From positions 124,001 to 188,000 of the forward strand of contig NZ_JAPEHU010000003.1 in the NCBI RefSeq assembly GCF_028823635.1: 64,000 nucleotides of DNA, read 5' to 3'. A program made the translations under genes and the position numbers. The notes below the pieces were generated by a model that saw nothing but the letters and a program-made list of their open reading frames with translations, searched no databases and was not told the DNA's origin. This document shows positions 49,159 to 56,152 of the stretch, one piece after another (the first letter of the stretch is position 1; every line of letters begins with the position of its first letter). Source of the DNA: Demequina sp. B12. GTDB lineage: Bacteria; Actinomycetota; Actinomycetes; Actinomycetales; Demequinaceae.

Positions 49159-49482
49159 TCAACGGCCTCGCAACTGCCGGATGTCGGGCATGGCGTCGTC
49201 CTGTGCCAGCTCTTCGATGTTGACGTCCTTAAACGTCACTACCCGCACGTTCTTCACCAGCCGGGCCGAGCGGTACACGTCCCACACCCAGGCATCGGTC
49301 ATGTGGACGTCGAAGTACACGTCACTCCCCGACGAGCGCACCTCAAGATCGACCTTGTTACACAGGTAGAACCGACGCTCGGTCTCCACGACGTACTGGA
49401 AGAGCCCCACTACATCGCGGTACTCGCGGTACAACGCCAACTCGGCCGCGGTCTCATAGTTCTCAAGGTCGTCACTACTCAC
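49159..49482 (-). CDS. DUF2469 protein
   Basis: A 107-residue actinobacterial protein. The conserved part reads LENYETAAELALYREYRDVVGLFQYVVETERRFYLCNKV and later WVWDVYRSARLVKNVRVVTFKDVNIEEL. The GTG at 49482 matches the family N-terminus; an ATG at 49491 is possible. Farther upstream in the same frame is the end of rnhB in another frame. It follows rnhB as in most actinobacteria. Function unknown. Confidence 0.9.
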   Translation of the reverse strand: MSSDDLENYETAAELALYREYRDVVGLFQYVVETERRFYLCNKVDLEVRSSGSDVYFDVHMTDAWVWDVYRSARLVKNVRVVTFKDVNIEELAQDDAMPDIRQLRGR

Positions 49483-49537
49483 AGTGACCATCTTCGCGCA
49501 CGCCTGGCGCACCAGGCGGCGGCGCGCCGCCGTACTG

Positions 49538-50242
49538 CTACGCCCGCCCGGGTAGTGACCACGACTGTCGGTGCAACGCCGTGGGGCCGTGGGTGCGAAG
49601 CGCGTCAAGGTGCACCGCTGCGCCGTACCCCTTGTTGCCCTCCCACCCGTACTGAGGGTGTGCGAGATGGGCCTCGGCCATGATGGCGTCACGCTCGACC
49701 TTCGCCCCGATCGAGGCCGCCGCGATCGACGCGCAGAGGTCGTCTCCCTTGATCACCATCGTCACCGGAGGCGTGGTGACGTCCGGGTAAGGGGCCGATG
49801 CTGGAGAGCCTGGGTCCTCGACCCCGGCGAAGAGATCGAGTTGCGGAGGGGTGAGCCAGTCGTGTTTGCCGTCAAGGAGCACTGCATCCGCGTGGATGCC
49901 GAGCAACTCAAGGTCGTGGAGGCCCCGCATGCCAGCGAGCCTGAGCGCGGCAACGATTCCGTAGGTGTCGATCTCCGCTGCGGTGGCGTGGGCGACGACA
50001 CGTGCCAGTCCAAATCCGACCCCGTCATGCTCAGCTAGAGCGTCAACCATGGACAGACGGCGTGAGTGTGACAGCTTTTTCGAGTCGGCGAGTCCAGCGG
50101 GCCAGGTCGAGCAACGGGCCACTGCACACAGACCCACGGTCACGGGACCGGCAAGCGCACCACGGCCAACCTCGTCGATACCGACGATCACGCGTGCGCC
50201 GGCATCCCACAGGCTGAGCTCCCGCTCGAGTGAGACGGCCAC
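49538..50242 (-). CDS. rnhB: Ribonuclease HII
   Basis: Removes RNA from RNA-DNA hybrids and single ribonucleotides from DNA, 234 residues. The active-site motif GIDEVGRGALAGPV near residue 21 and later acidic residues in VLLDGKHD and AKVERDAIM are intact. It starts 3 bases after lepB. A central insertion of about 15 residues (EDPGSPASAPYPD) is the only unusual stretch. Confidence 0.94.
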   Translation of the reverse strand: MAVSLERELSLWDAGARVIVGIDEVGRGALAGPVTVGLCAVARCSTWPAGLADSKKLSHSRRLSMVDALAEHDGVGFGLARVVAHATAAEIDTYGIVAALRLAGMRGLHDLELLGIHADAVLLDGKHDWLTPPQLDLFAGVEDPGSPASAPYPDVTTPPVTMVIKGDDLCASIAAASIGAKVERDAIMAEAHLAHPQYGWEGNKGYGAAVHLDALRTHGPTALHRQSWSLPGRA

Positions 50243-50245
50243 GAG

Positions 50246-50908
50246 TTACTCGGTGACGACGTCGGGATCGTCGTAGGGGTTGCCGATGCCGTGGAAGTTA
50301 GACAGCGGCCATACCGTCGCGAAAGCGGTTCCTACGACGGAGTCGATGGGAACGGCTCCGCCGCCAGGCTGGCCCATGTGCGAACGAGAGTCGGCGCTGT
50401 GGGGTCGGTTGTCCCCCATGACCCACAGGTATCCCTCGGGCACCGTTACCTCGAAGGTCGTCAGGGACGGCTCCACACCGTCCTGCAAGTACGTCTCGTC
50501 AAGGGGTTCACCGTCGATCGTGATGGCACCGTCTGCATCGCAGCACACCACTGTCTCGCCGGGCAGTCCCACGACGCGTTTCACGAGGTGTGTTCCGGCA
50601 TCTTCTGGAAGGAGTCCAGTGAACGTCAAGACATCCTTGCCGAATGCCTCAAGGGCGGTGTCATCCGCACCGTTGTCAGGCGCGGGCAACCATCCGCCCG
50701 GATCCTTGAACACGACAATGTCGCCGCGTCGCAGGTCCAGGGGGTCCGGGCGCCATTTGGTGACCAGGATGCGGTCGTTCTCTTGCAACGTGGGATCCAT
50801 CGAGGCGGACGGGATCCAGAACGACTGAAAAAAGAAAGTCTTGATCAGGAGCGACAGCGCCAAAGCACACAGCACGATGACCAGGAACTCCCGGACATAC
50901 CCCCACAT
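50246..50908 (-). CDS. lepB: Signal peptidase I
   Basis: Membrane-anchored serine protease that removes signal peptides. At least 220 residues: one N-terminal helix, the catalytic serine in IPSASMDPTL, the catalytic lysine in HLVKRVVGLPGE and the late GDNRPHSADSRSH box. The start is uncertain. ATG 50908 has no ribosome binding site, and the same frame continues upstream for 21 codons to a CTG that overlaps the rplS stop. Confidence 0.92.
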   Translation of the reverse strand: MWGYVREFLVIVLCALALSLLIKTFFFQSFWIPSASMDPTLQENDRILVTKWRPDPLDLRRGDIVVFKDPGGWLPAPDNGADDTALEAFGKDVLTFTGLLPEDAGTHLVKRVVGLPGETVVCCDADGAITIDGEPLDETYLQDGVEPSLTTFEVTVPEGYLWVMGDNRPHSADSRSHMGQPGGGAVPIDSVVGTAFATVWPLSNFHGIGNPYDDPDVVTE

Positions 50909-50915
50909 ACGGCGA

Positions 50916-50944
50916 CCGGCGGAGGGCGATTGGCCCTCCGCCGG
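50916..50944 (-). terminator. Perfect 12-bp hairpin between rplS and lepB
   Basis: CCGGCGGAGGGC (50916-50927) and GCCCTCCGCCGG (50933-50944) form a perfect stem with a 5-nt loop, ending 7 nt from the lepB ATG. No U-tract follows. It may attenuate rplS-lepB readthrough, or be part of an N-terminally longer lepB coding region. Confidence 0.5.
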
Positions 50945-50967
50945 CGCTTGCGACGTGTCGCTGATGA

Positions 50968-51315
50968 TCAGTTCTCGCGCTTCTCGCGAATGCGAGCTGC
51001 CTTACCGCGCAGGTTGCGCATGTAGTACAGCTTGGCGCGGCGGACATCTCCGCGGCTGACCAGCTCGATGTGGTCGATCGTGGGGGCGTGCACCGGGAAG
51101 GTGCGCTCGACGCCCACGCCGAACGAGATCTTGCGGACGGTGAAGGTTTCACCGATGCCCTGGCCCTGGCGACGCAGGACGAAGCCCTGGAACACCTGGA
51201 TACGCGAGCGGTTACCTTCAATAACCTTCACGTGGACCTTAACGTTGTCACCCGGACGGAAGTCGGGGACGTCGTCGCGGAGGCTACCCGCGGTGACGTG
51301 GTCAAGCTTCTGCAT
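50968..51315 (-). CDS. rplS: 50S ribosomal protein L19
   Basis: Large-subunit protein at the subunit interface, 115 residues, standard length. Conserved [29 protein letters not shown] and the C-terminal [24 protein letters not shown] 51315 has GGGAGTGAAAG before it; the frame further upstream is leader sequence. Preceded by a 131-bp leader that begins at a CACAAT -10 element at the end of trmD. Confidence 0.97.
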   Translation of the reverse strand: MQKLDHVTAGSLRDDVPDFRPGDNVKVHVKVIEGNRSRIQVFQGFVLRRQGQGIGETFTVRKISFGVGVERTFPVHAPTIDHIELVSRGDVRRAKLYYMRNLRGKAARIREKREN

Positions 51316-51446
51316 GACTTTCACTCCCACGCACACGCCACAGGTCCTGCACGTGCTCTGCCTTACGGCTTCGTTTGTGATCTGTGCGAGGCAGGATGTG
51401 CTCGAACCCCCTGTGGCAGGCATGGAGCCCTGCTCGCACCGAAGAT

Positions 51447-52151
51447 CTATTGTGCCATATGGTCGGGCAGGTCTGGCAGCAGGTCGGGCCGCCGTTCCCT
51501 GGTGCGTTGCACTTGCTGCTCGTGCCGCCATCGCGCGACTTTGCCGTGGTGTCCGCTCAGAAGCACCTCGGGGACATCGAGTCCTCGCCAGGTGGCAGGC
51601 CGGGTATAGCTGGGATACTCCAAGAGGCCGTCCGAATGGGACTCCTCCACGATCGACTGGGCGTTGCCCATGAACCCGGGGATGAGTCGGGTGATGGCCT
51701 CCACCATCGCGACCACCGCCACTTCGCCGCCGTTCAGCACGTAGTCCCCCAAGGAGACCTCGCTGACACGGAAACCGGCATCCGCGTAGTGTTGCGGCAC
51801 CCGCGCGTCAATGCCCTCGTACCTCCCACAGGCGAACACCAGTTGGTCTTCCGTTGCCAGCTCCGCAGCTTTCGCTTGGGTGAAGGGGATCCCTGCGGGC
51901 GTGGGCAGGATCAGGTGCGCACCGGGCTGCATGACGTCGTCCAGCGCCGCACCCCAGACATCGGCCTTCATCACCATGCCGGCGCCCCCACCAAACGGAG
52001 CGTCGTCGACTGTGCCATGGACGTCGCTCGTCCAGTCTCGCAGGTTGTGCACTTCTGCCGAGACCAGTTCCTTCGCTCGGGCTTTGCCCAGCAGCGATAC
52101 ATCGAGCACGGAAAAGAACTCAGGGAAGATCGTCAGTACGTCGATGCGCAT
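51447..52151 (-). CDS. trmD: tRNA (guanine37-N1)-methyltransferase
   Basis: SPOUT-family enzyme that methylates G37 beside the anticodon, 234 residues. The knot region shows YEGIDARV and [12 protein letters not shown] and D residues for G37 binding lie in the C-terminal part. Its ATG overlaps the rimM stop by one base (TAATG). Order rimM-trmD-rplS is conserved. Confidence 0.96.
   Translation of the reverse strand: MRIDVLTIFPEFFSVLDVSLLGKARAKELVSAEVHNLRDWTSDVHGTVDDAPFGGGAGMVMKADVWGAALDDVMQPGAHLILPTPAGIPFTQAKAAELATEDQLVFACGRYEGIDARVPQHYADAGFRVSEVSLGDYVLNGGEVAVVAMVEAITRLIPGFMGNAQSIVEESHSDGLLEYPSYTRPATWRGLDVPEVLLSGHHGKVARWRHEQQVQRTRERRPDLLPDLPDHMAQ
51449..51454 (-). promoter_or_regulatory. Predicted -10 element of rplS
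   Basis: CACAAT within TGGCACAATAG on the minus strand, at the end of trmD. The identical 11-mer lies upstream of rpsP, so it is probably a shared ribosomal-protein promoter core. No good -35. Confidence 0.4.
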
Positions 52152-52681
52152 TAGTGCGTCTCCCCCGTCTCCTCCGGAGTCTCCCCGGCCAAAAGCCCGT
52201 ATGGCGGAGTCACGGTCACAGTTCCTGCGTCGAGGTCGACATCAGGCACGAACTCCGCAACGAATGGAATCATGGCCCGCTCCCCCGACGGCTGCTTCAC
52301 CACCAAGAGGTCCTGAGCTGGCATGCTCAGCAGGTCCACGACGGACCCGACGACGTCGCCGTTGGGGCGCTGCACGGTAAGGCCGACGAGTTCGTGAACG
52401 TACCAGGCGTCGTCCTCGTCAGACTCGTCACCATCGATGACCAGTTCGACGCCCCTGGCAGACTCCGCCTGGTTGCGATCCGTGATCTCTGCGAACTTCA
52501 CATACCAGCGGCCCGATTGGGTGCGCGCGGCGGTGAGGGTCAGCGGCCCTGCCGATGCAGGTTCCGTCTCAAACTCCGTCCCTGGAACGAGACGCTCGTC
52601 AGGGATATCGGTGCGCAGCTCAACGCTCACCTCACCCTTCAACCCGTGAGCACGGCCGATGCGCGCAACAGTCACCTTCAT
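52151..52681 (-). CDS. rimM: Ribosome maturation factor RimM
   Basis: Binds S19 during 30S head assembly, 176 residues. N-terminal RimM barrel with [16 protein letters not shown] and a C-terminal PRC-barrel region with [21 protein letters not shown] and [22 protein letters not shown] 52681 gives the family N-terminus [15 protein letters not shown] lies 7 nt upstream. It is the first gene of rimM-trmD, because a plus-strand gene separates it from khpA and rpsP. Confidence 0.95.
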   Translation of the reverse strand: MKVTVARIGRAHGLKGEVSVELRTDIPDERLVPGTEFETEPASAGPLTLTAARTQSGRWYVKFAEITDRNQAESARGVELVIDGDESDEDDAWYVHELVGLTVQRPNGDVVGSVVDLLSMPAQDLLVVKQPSGERAMIPFVAEFVPDVDLDAGTVTVTPPYGLLAGETPEETGETH

Positions 52682-52688
52682 GCGTACA

Positions 52689-52694
52689 AGCGTA
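52689..52694 (-). promoter_or_regulatory. Predicted -10 element of rimM (leaderless)
   Basis: TACGCT on the minus strand ends 7 nt before ATG 52681. It fits TANNNT. The rimM-trmD transcript would start on the ATG. A plus-strand gene lies upstream, so a local promoter is required. Confidence 0.4.
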
Positions 52695-52767
52695 GGGGAC
52701 GCGCATACGCAGTCACGCTCCACTAATCTGACCGTGCAGCCAGCTATCAACTATTCAGGAGTGAACC

Positions 52768-53178
52768 GTGACCGAAAGTCCTAGTCGCCCAGGATCCGTC
52801 ACCGTCGTGGTGGTGCTGACCTGGCTATACGCCATCGGCATGCTCCTGGGTGGGGCATTGTGGCTCTTTGCTGCGGGGAACGACTCAGCTGTAGCCGAAC
52901 TCGACGTCAACGCGAGCACGGTCACGATCTACGGCTGGACGTTCATAGTTTTTGGTGTCGTGACCATGCTCACGGCGGCGGCGCTCGGGCGCGGCTCGCG
53001 GCTCGCCCGTTTCATCATCACCGCCGTCATGACGCTTCGGATCGCGGTCGACGTGTTCGGATTGCTCAGCATTTCGGGATACCCCGGGTGGCAGGCGGGA
53101 ATCTCTATCGCCTGGGCCGTCGTCATTGTGGCGCTGCTGCACAATCGCCGTGCCTCGTTGTGGTTCCTTCGCACGTAG
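52768..53178 (+). CDS. Four-helix membrane protein of unknown function
   Basis: A 136-residue protein with four predicted membrane helices (about 10-35, 50-70, 80-100, 108-128) and short loops. The GTG start follows CAGGAGTGAACC, and TAATCT lies about 40 bases upstream as a possible -10. It is the only plus-strand gene inside the rpsP-to-rnhB block and so interrupts a conserved series. No family recognised. Confidence 0.75.
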   Translation: MTESPSRPGSVTVVVVLTWLYAIGMLLGGALWLFAAGNDSAVAELDVNASTVTIYGWTFIVFGVVTMLTAAALGRGSRLARFIITAVMTLRIAVDVFGLLSISGYPGWQAGISIAWAVVIVALLHNRRASLWFLRT

Positions 53179-53207
53179 CCGCCGCCATCCCCCAGCGCGA
53201 CACAACG

Positions 53208-53245
53208 ACGAAGCCCCCGGCACCGTGTGGTGCCGGGGGCTTCGT
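53208..53245. terminator. Bidirectional terminator between the membrane protein gene and khpA
   Basis: A perfect 17-bp stem (ACGAAGCCCCCGGCACC at 53208-53224, its complement at 53229-53245) with a GTGT loop in the 81-bp spacer of two convergent genes. It is the strongest hairpin in the window and would stop transcripts from both sides. Confidence 0.8.
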
Positions 53246-53259
53246 GGGTGACGTCGGCG

Positions 53260-53490
53260 TTAAGCCACGTCCACGATGTTGACGCGGACGTCATCGCGCG
53301 AAACTGCGTCGATGACGGTACGCAGCGAGGTTGCGGTGCGGCCACGACGGCCGATCACACGCGGGAGGTCCTCGGGGTGCACCACCACGTTCAGGGTGGT
53401 GCCGCGACGGCCAGAGCGCTCAGAGACGGTGACGTCGTCCGGGTGACGGACGATGCTACGCACCAGAAACTCCAGAACGTCGACGACCAC
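53260..53490 (-). CDS. khpA: KH-domain RNA-binding protein KhpA
   Basis: A 76-residue KH protein with the G-R-R-G loop in VIGRRGRTATSLRTVI. KhpA partners KhpB/Jag in small-RNA binding and cell-wall control in Gram-positive bacteria. It starts 2 bases after rpsP, as is typical. The terminator follows immediately. Confidence 0.93.
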   Translation of the reverse strand: MVVDVLEFLVRSIVRHPDDVTVSERSGRRGTTLNVVVHPEDLPRVIGRRGRTATSLRTVIDAVSRDDVRVNIVDVA

Positions 53491-53492
53491 GA

Positions 53493-53957
53493 TTACTTCT
53501 CCTCGGCCTCGGCGGCCTCGTCAGCGGCCTCCTCGGCAGGAGCCTCAGCCTTAGCGGCTTCTTCGGCTTCCTTCTTGGCCTTCTCAGCCTCGGCAGCCTT
53601 CTCGGCCTTCAACTTCTCGGCAGCATCGGCAGTTGCCTTGATCTGCTCTTCAGCGCTGACCTTGCCAGCGGGGACCTCGACGGTCGACTTGGCGTTCTTG
53701 TCACCCTTGTAGGTGCCCCAGTCGCCGGTCAGTTCCAGCAGCTTGCGGACCTGGTCGGAAGGCTGAGCGCCCACGGACAGCCAGTACTGGGCACGGTCCG
53801 AGTCGATCTCGATGAACGAGGGGTTGGACAGCGGGTGGTACTTGCCGATCTCTTCGATCGCGCGACCATCACGCTTGGCGCGGCCATCGATGACGATGAC
53901 GCGGTAGAACGGTGCCTTCTTCTTGCCGAAGCGCTTGAGGCGAATCTTCACAGCCAT
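53493..53957 (-). CDS. rpsP: 30S ribosomal protein S16
   Basis: Assembly-critical small-subunit protein. The first about 85 residues are canonical ([35 protein letters not shown]). The following 65-70 residues form an Ala/Glu/Lys-rich tail that is absent from E. coli S16 but common in Micrococcales. RBS AAGGAG-like before the ATG. Preceded by a 120-bp leader from a CACAAT promoter. Confidence 0.96.
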   Translation of the reverse strand: MAVKIRLKRFGKKKAPFYRVIVIDGRAKRDGRAIEEIGKYHPLSNPSFIEIDSDRAQYWLSVGAQPSDQVRKLLELTGDWGTYKGDKNAKSTVEVPAGKVSAEEQIKATADAAEKLKAEKAAEAEKAKKEAEEAAKAEAPAEEAADEAAEAEEK

Positions 53958-54077
53958 GGCTGTACTCCTTTTTCATTCGGTGTGAGCCTGCAACGCGCCG
54001 TTCGGGGAATCACGAACGAGCCTTGCTGGCAAGACGAATAGCTGGCATGGGTAGAGGGCCACACCAACCAACGCACT

Positions 54078-54083
54078 ATTGTG
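54078..54083 (-). promoter_or_regulatory. Predicted -10 element of rpsP
   Basis: CACAAT in the 11-mer TGGCACAATAG on the minus strand, identical to that upstream of rplS. A TTACGC 18 bp upstream is a weak -35. Gives a leader of about 110 nt. Confidence 0.45.
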
Positions 54084-54109
54084 CCAGATCTTGAGCGCTG
54101 TGCGTAACG

Positions 54110-54754
54110 CTAGGAGGCACCGTCGAGTTGGGGTTCGACGACAGCGACGATCTCGCCCTCGCCGATGATCACCCACAAACCTGCAGCCCTGCGCTCCAGG
54201 GAGACCTCGCCGTCTGCGAGTGCTTCGGCAGGCGTGACCGGTGCCCAGTCGTGTGCAGCAAGAAACACTTCCATGTCTGCAGCGATCGGCACATCGATGG
54301 TGAGGGAGACGTCGTTGGTGATGACGAACCGTGCAGGCGTCAGTTCTGGCTCCAGGCCATCCCGGTAGATCTCCCACTGATCAGAATCAGTGCCAAACAG
54401 ACATGCCACGTCGATGCTTGCGAGTTCCGCATCCAGGTCCACTCCCTGAACGAACGAGAACCAGACCCCGTCCGGCAGTTCGGACTCCTCTTGCACGTCA
54501 CAGCCGGAGCCCAACGTGCCGTCATTGTTAGCAGGACCAGAGAGTTCGATCAGTGACTGCTTGCGCAGCAACACCGAATCCTCAGGCGACACCGTCGCGG
54601 GAGCCAAGTTCGCGTGCGAGGCCTGGGCGGAAGCCACACTGGCATCGCGTGAGTTCGACGAGGACACTCCTCCAAGGAACGCGGGCGAGCAGTTCGCAAG
54701 CGAGAGGCTCGCCGCCACTGCTAGCACCACTGCCGTGAGTGGTCGAGTCGCCAT
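54110..54754 (-). CDS. Lipoprotein of unknown function at the end of the flavinylation cassette
   Basis: A 214-residue lipoprotein. ATG 54754 follows AAGGAGCGCA; the signal peptide ends with lipobox SLANC (C22). The mature part starts with a Ser/Ala-rich linker and then a mixed alpha-beta domain with two cysteines (GSGCDVQ and VACLFG) that might pair. No family recognised. It lies 57 bases downstream of apbE on the same strand, so it may belong to the redox cassette. Confidence 0.75.
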   Translation of the reverse strand: MATRPLTAVVLAVAASLSLANCSPAFLGGVSSSNSRDASVASAQASHANLAPATVSPEDSVLLRKQSLIELSGPANNDGTLGSGCDVQEESELPDGVWFSFVQGVDLDAELASIDVACLFGTDSDQWEIYRDGLEPELTPARFVITNDVSLTIDVPIAADMEVFLAAHDWAPVTPAEALADGEVSLERRAAGLWVIIGEGEIVAVVEPQLDGAS

Positions 54755-54811
54755 TGCGCTCCTTGGTCGGATCATTTCGACAAATGTAGCGTAGGGGTGA
54801 ACCCCCGCGCA

Positions 54812-55639
54812 TCACCCATGATCGCTCGGCCAATGGGGCGTGGAAAGGGACTTCACGCGGCCACCACTGCGACGGAGCGCCAGCGCCTGCATGCCGAACC
54901 GGGGTGCCAGCCGGGCCACCTGATCACCACCGGCAACGATGGCGGTAGCCCACGCATCGCATTGAACCAGGTCGGGACCAACCACACTCGCCTGCATCAC
55001 GGTCGACGGGGTGCGTGAGTTGCCCTTCGCTACGGGAGCCCAGATGTGGTTAGCGTCATGGGCAAGCCCGGACGTCGCCAGGGCGCGCGGGCGCCCACGA
55101 CCTCCCATGCTGACCGAGTCGACCGAAGCGCCCTTCCCGGTGGACGGAACCCGAGGATCAGCAATTCCGATGCGCCAAGGACTGCCTGCGGGTACAGCGC
55201 CGAAGACCTCGATATCCCCAGCACACGCGAACATGCCGCACTCGACCCCGAGCAACGCCAAGCGCCACCGCACTCGATCCATGGCCCATGTCTTCACGAT
55301 TCCGGTGGGGTCAACACCGCCGTCCGGAGTCCGTGCGTCGAACCAGCCGTCAGTCTCGTCACGAAACCGCTCGCACAGGTCCAGCACTTCCGCGACAGCC
55401 GCTGGCGCGTCACTGACGCGGACTTCGCCACGGTTCAGCCGACTGATCCACGAGTCCTCGCGATAGGTACTGAAGACGGCGTCAACCCATTCAAGATCGC
55501 TAGCAAGGTAGCCCGCCAGCGTGTCGAGGGCACCCTGCGTTGCGTCACGATGATGCGCGTCCGTGGCGACGGTGACAGTGAAGTCCATCGCCATCGCAGT
55601 CACCGTGACCCCGATGGTGGAGCGGTCCGAGCTCGTCAC
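54812..55639 (-). CDS. apbE: FAD:protein FMN transferase (ApbE)
   Basis: Attaches FMN from FAD through a phosphoester to Ser/Thr of target proteins; 275 residues. The signature GGVDPTGIVKTWAMDR matches the family G-x-D-x-S/T-G-x-x-K-G-x-A with one glycine replaced by threonine. VDSVSMGGRGRPRALATSG and the metal-binding DAWATAIVAG follow. It lacks an obvious signal peptide or lipobox, so it may act in the cytoplasm or be poorly predicted. Overlaps the FMN-binding protein gene by 4 bases. Confidence 0.9.
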   Translation of the reverse strand: MTSSDRSTIGVTVTAMAMDFTVTVATDAHHRDATQGALDTLAGYLASDLEWVDAVFSTYREDSWISRLNRGEVRVSDAPAAVAEVLDLCERFRDETDGWFDARTPDGGVDPTGIVKTWAMDRVRWRLALLGVECGMFACAGDIEVFGAVPAGSPWRIGIADPRVPSTGKGASVDSVSMGGRGRPRALATSGLAHDANHIWAPVAKGNSRTPSTVMQASVVGPDLVQCDAWATAIVAGGDQVARLAPRFGMQALALRRSGGRVKSLSTPHWPSDHG

Positions 55640-56130
55640 ACGCCTGCGTCTTCGAAGGCGCCCTGGGCGGACTCCACCATGGCAGGGGACGTGAAACTCG
55701 CGCCCGAGACGTAGTCGACATCCCAGTCTTGCGCCTCCACAAAGCGCTCTGCTAGTTGAGGCAGGGCATCTTCATTGATGAAGCGTGACTCGGGTGCCTC
55801 GGTGCCCGCAACCGGGAACTCGACTTCTACCAGCACACCCTGGTCAAACGTCAGGCGCACCTGGTAGTCACCACGAATGTTGTTGACGACCGGACCATCG
55901 AAGGTGCCCGACACCAGGTCTGATGTCTCGTCAGCGCCGGAGTCTGCCGGCGACTCCGAGGCAGCACCATCGTCTGCACTCGTAGCGGAAGTGAGATTGC
56001 CCTCGGGGGTCGGCGACGGCATCGCCGACTCGTCGGTGTCGTTGCCACCTGGGTTGGGTGCCGCGATGAAGCCAGCGGTCAAGATGACAGCCGATGCTCC
56101 TGTCACCACCACAGCATTCGTTGCTTTCAT
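55636..56130 (-). CDS. Membrane-anchored FMN-binding domain protein
   Basis: A 164-residue protein with an N-terminal hydrophobic segment (about 5-24), a long Ser/Asp/Glu-rich linker (30-72) and a C-terminal FMN_bind domain. The flavinylation motif SGASFTS is at residues 142-148, where S145 is the expected FMN attachment site. ATG 56130 follows GGGAGAAGG. Its neighbours apbE (4-base overlap) and the flavocytochrome make it the probable electron carrier outside the membrane. Confidence 0.9.
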   Translation of the reverse strand: MKATNAVVVTGASAVILTAGFIAAPNPGGNDTDESAMPSPTPEGNLTSATSADDGAASESPADSGADETSDLVSGTFDGPVVNNIRGDYQVRLTFDQGVLVEVEFPVAGTEAPESRFINEDALPQLAERFVEAQDWDVDYVSGASFTSPAMVESAQGAFEDAGV

Positions 56131-56152
56131 CGTTCCTTCTCCCTCCGACGCG

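Noticed and set aside
49483-49692. Long N-terminal extension of the DUF2469 frame
   Set aside because: It overlaps rnhB in another frame and does not fit the family N-terminus, which begins at the GTG at 49482.
51316-51531. 72-residue N-terminal extension of the rplS frame
   Set aside because: The sequence is leader DNA with a promoter; L19 begins at MQKLDHV with a good ribosome binding site.
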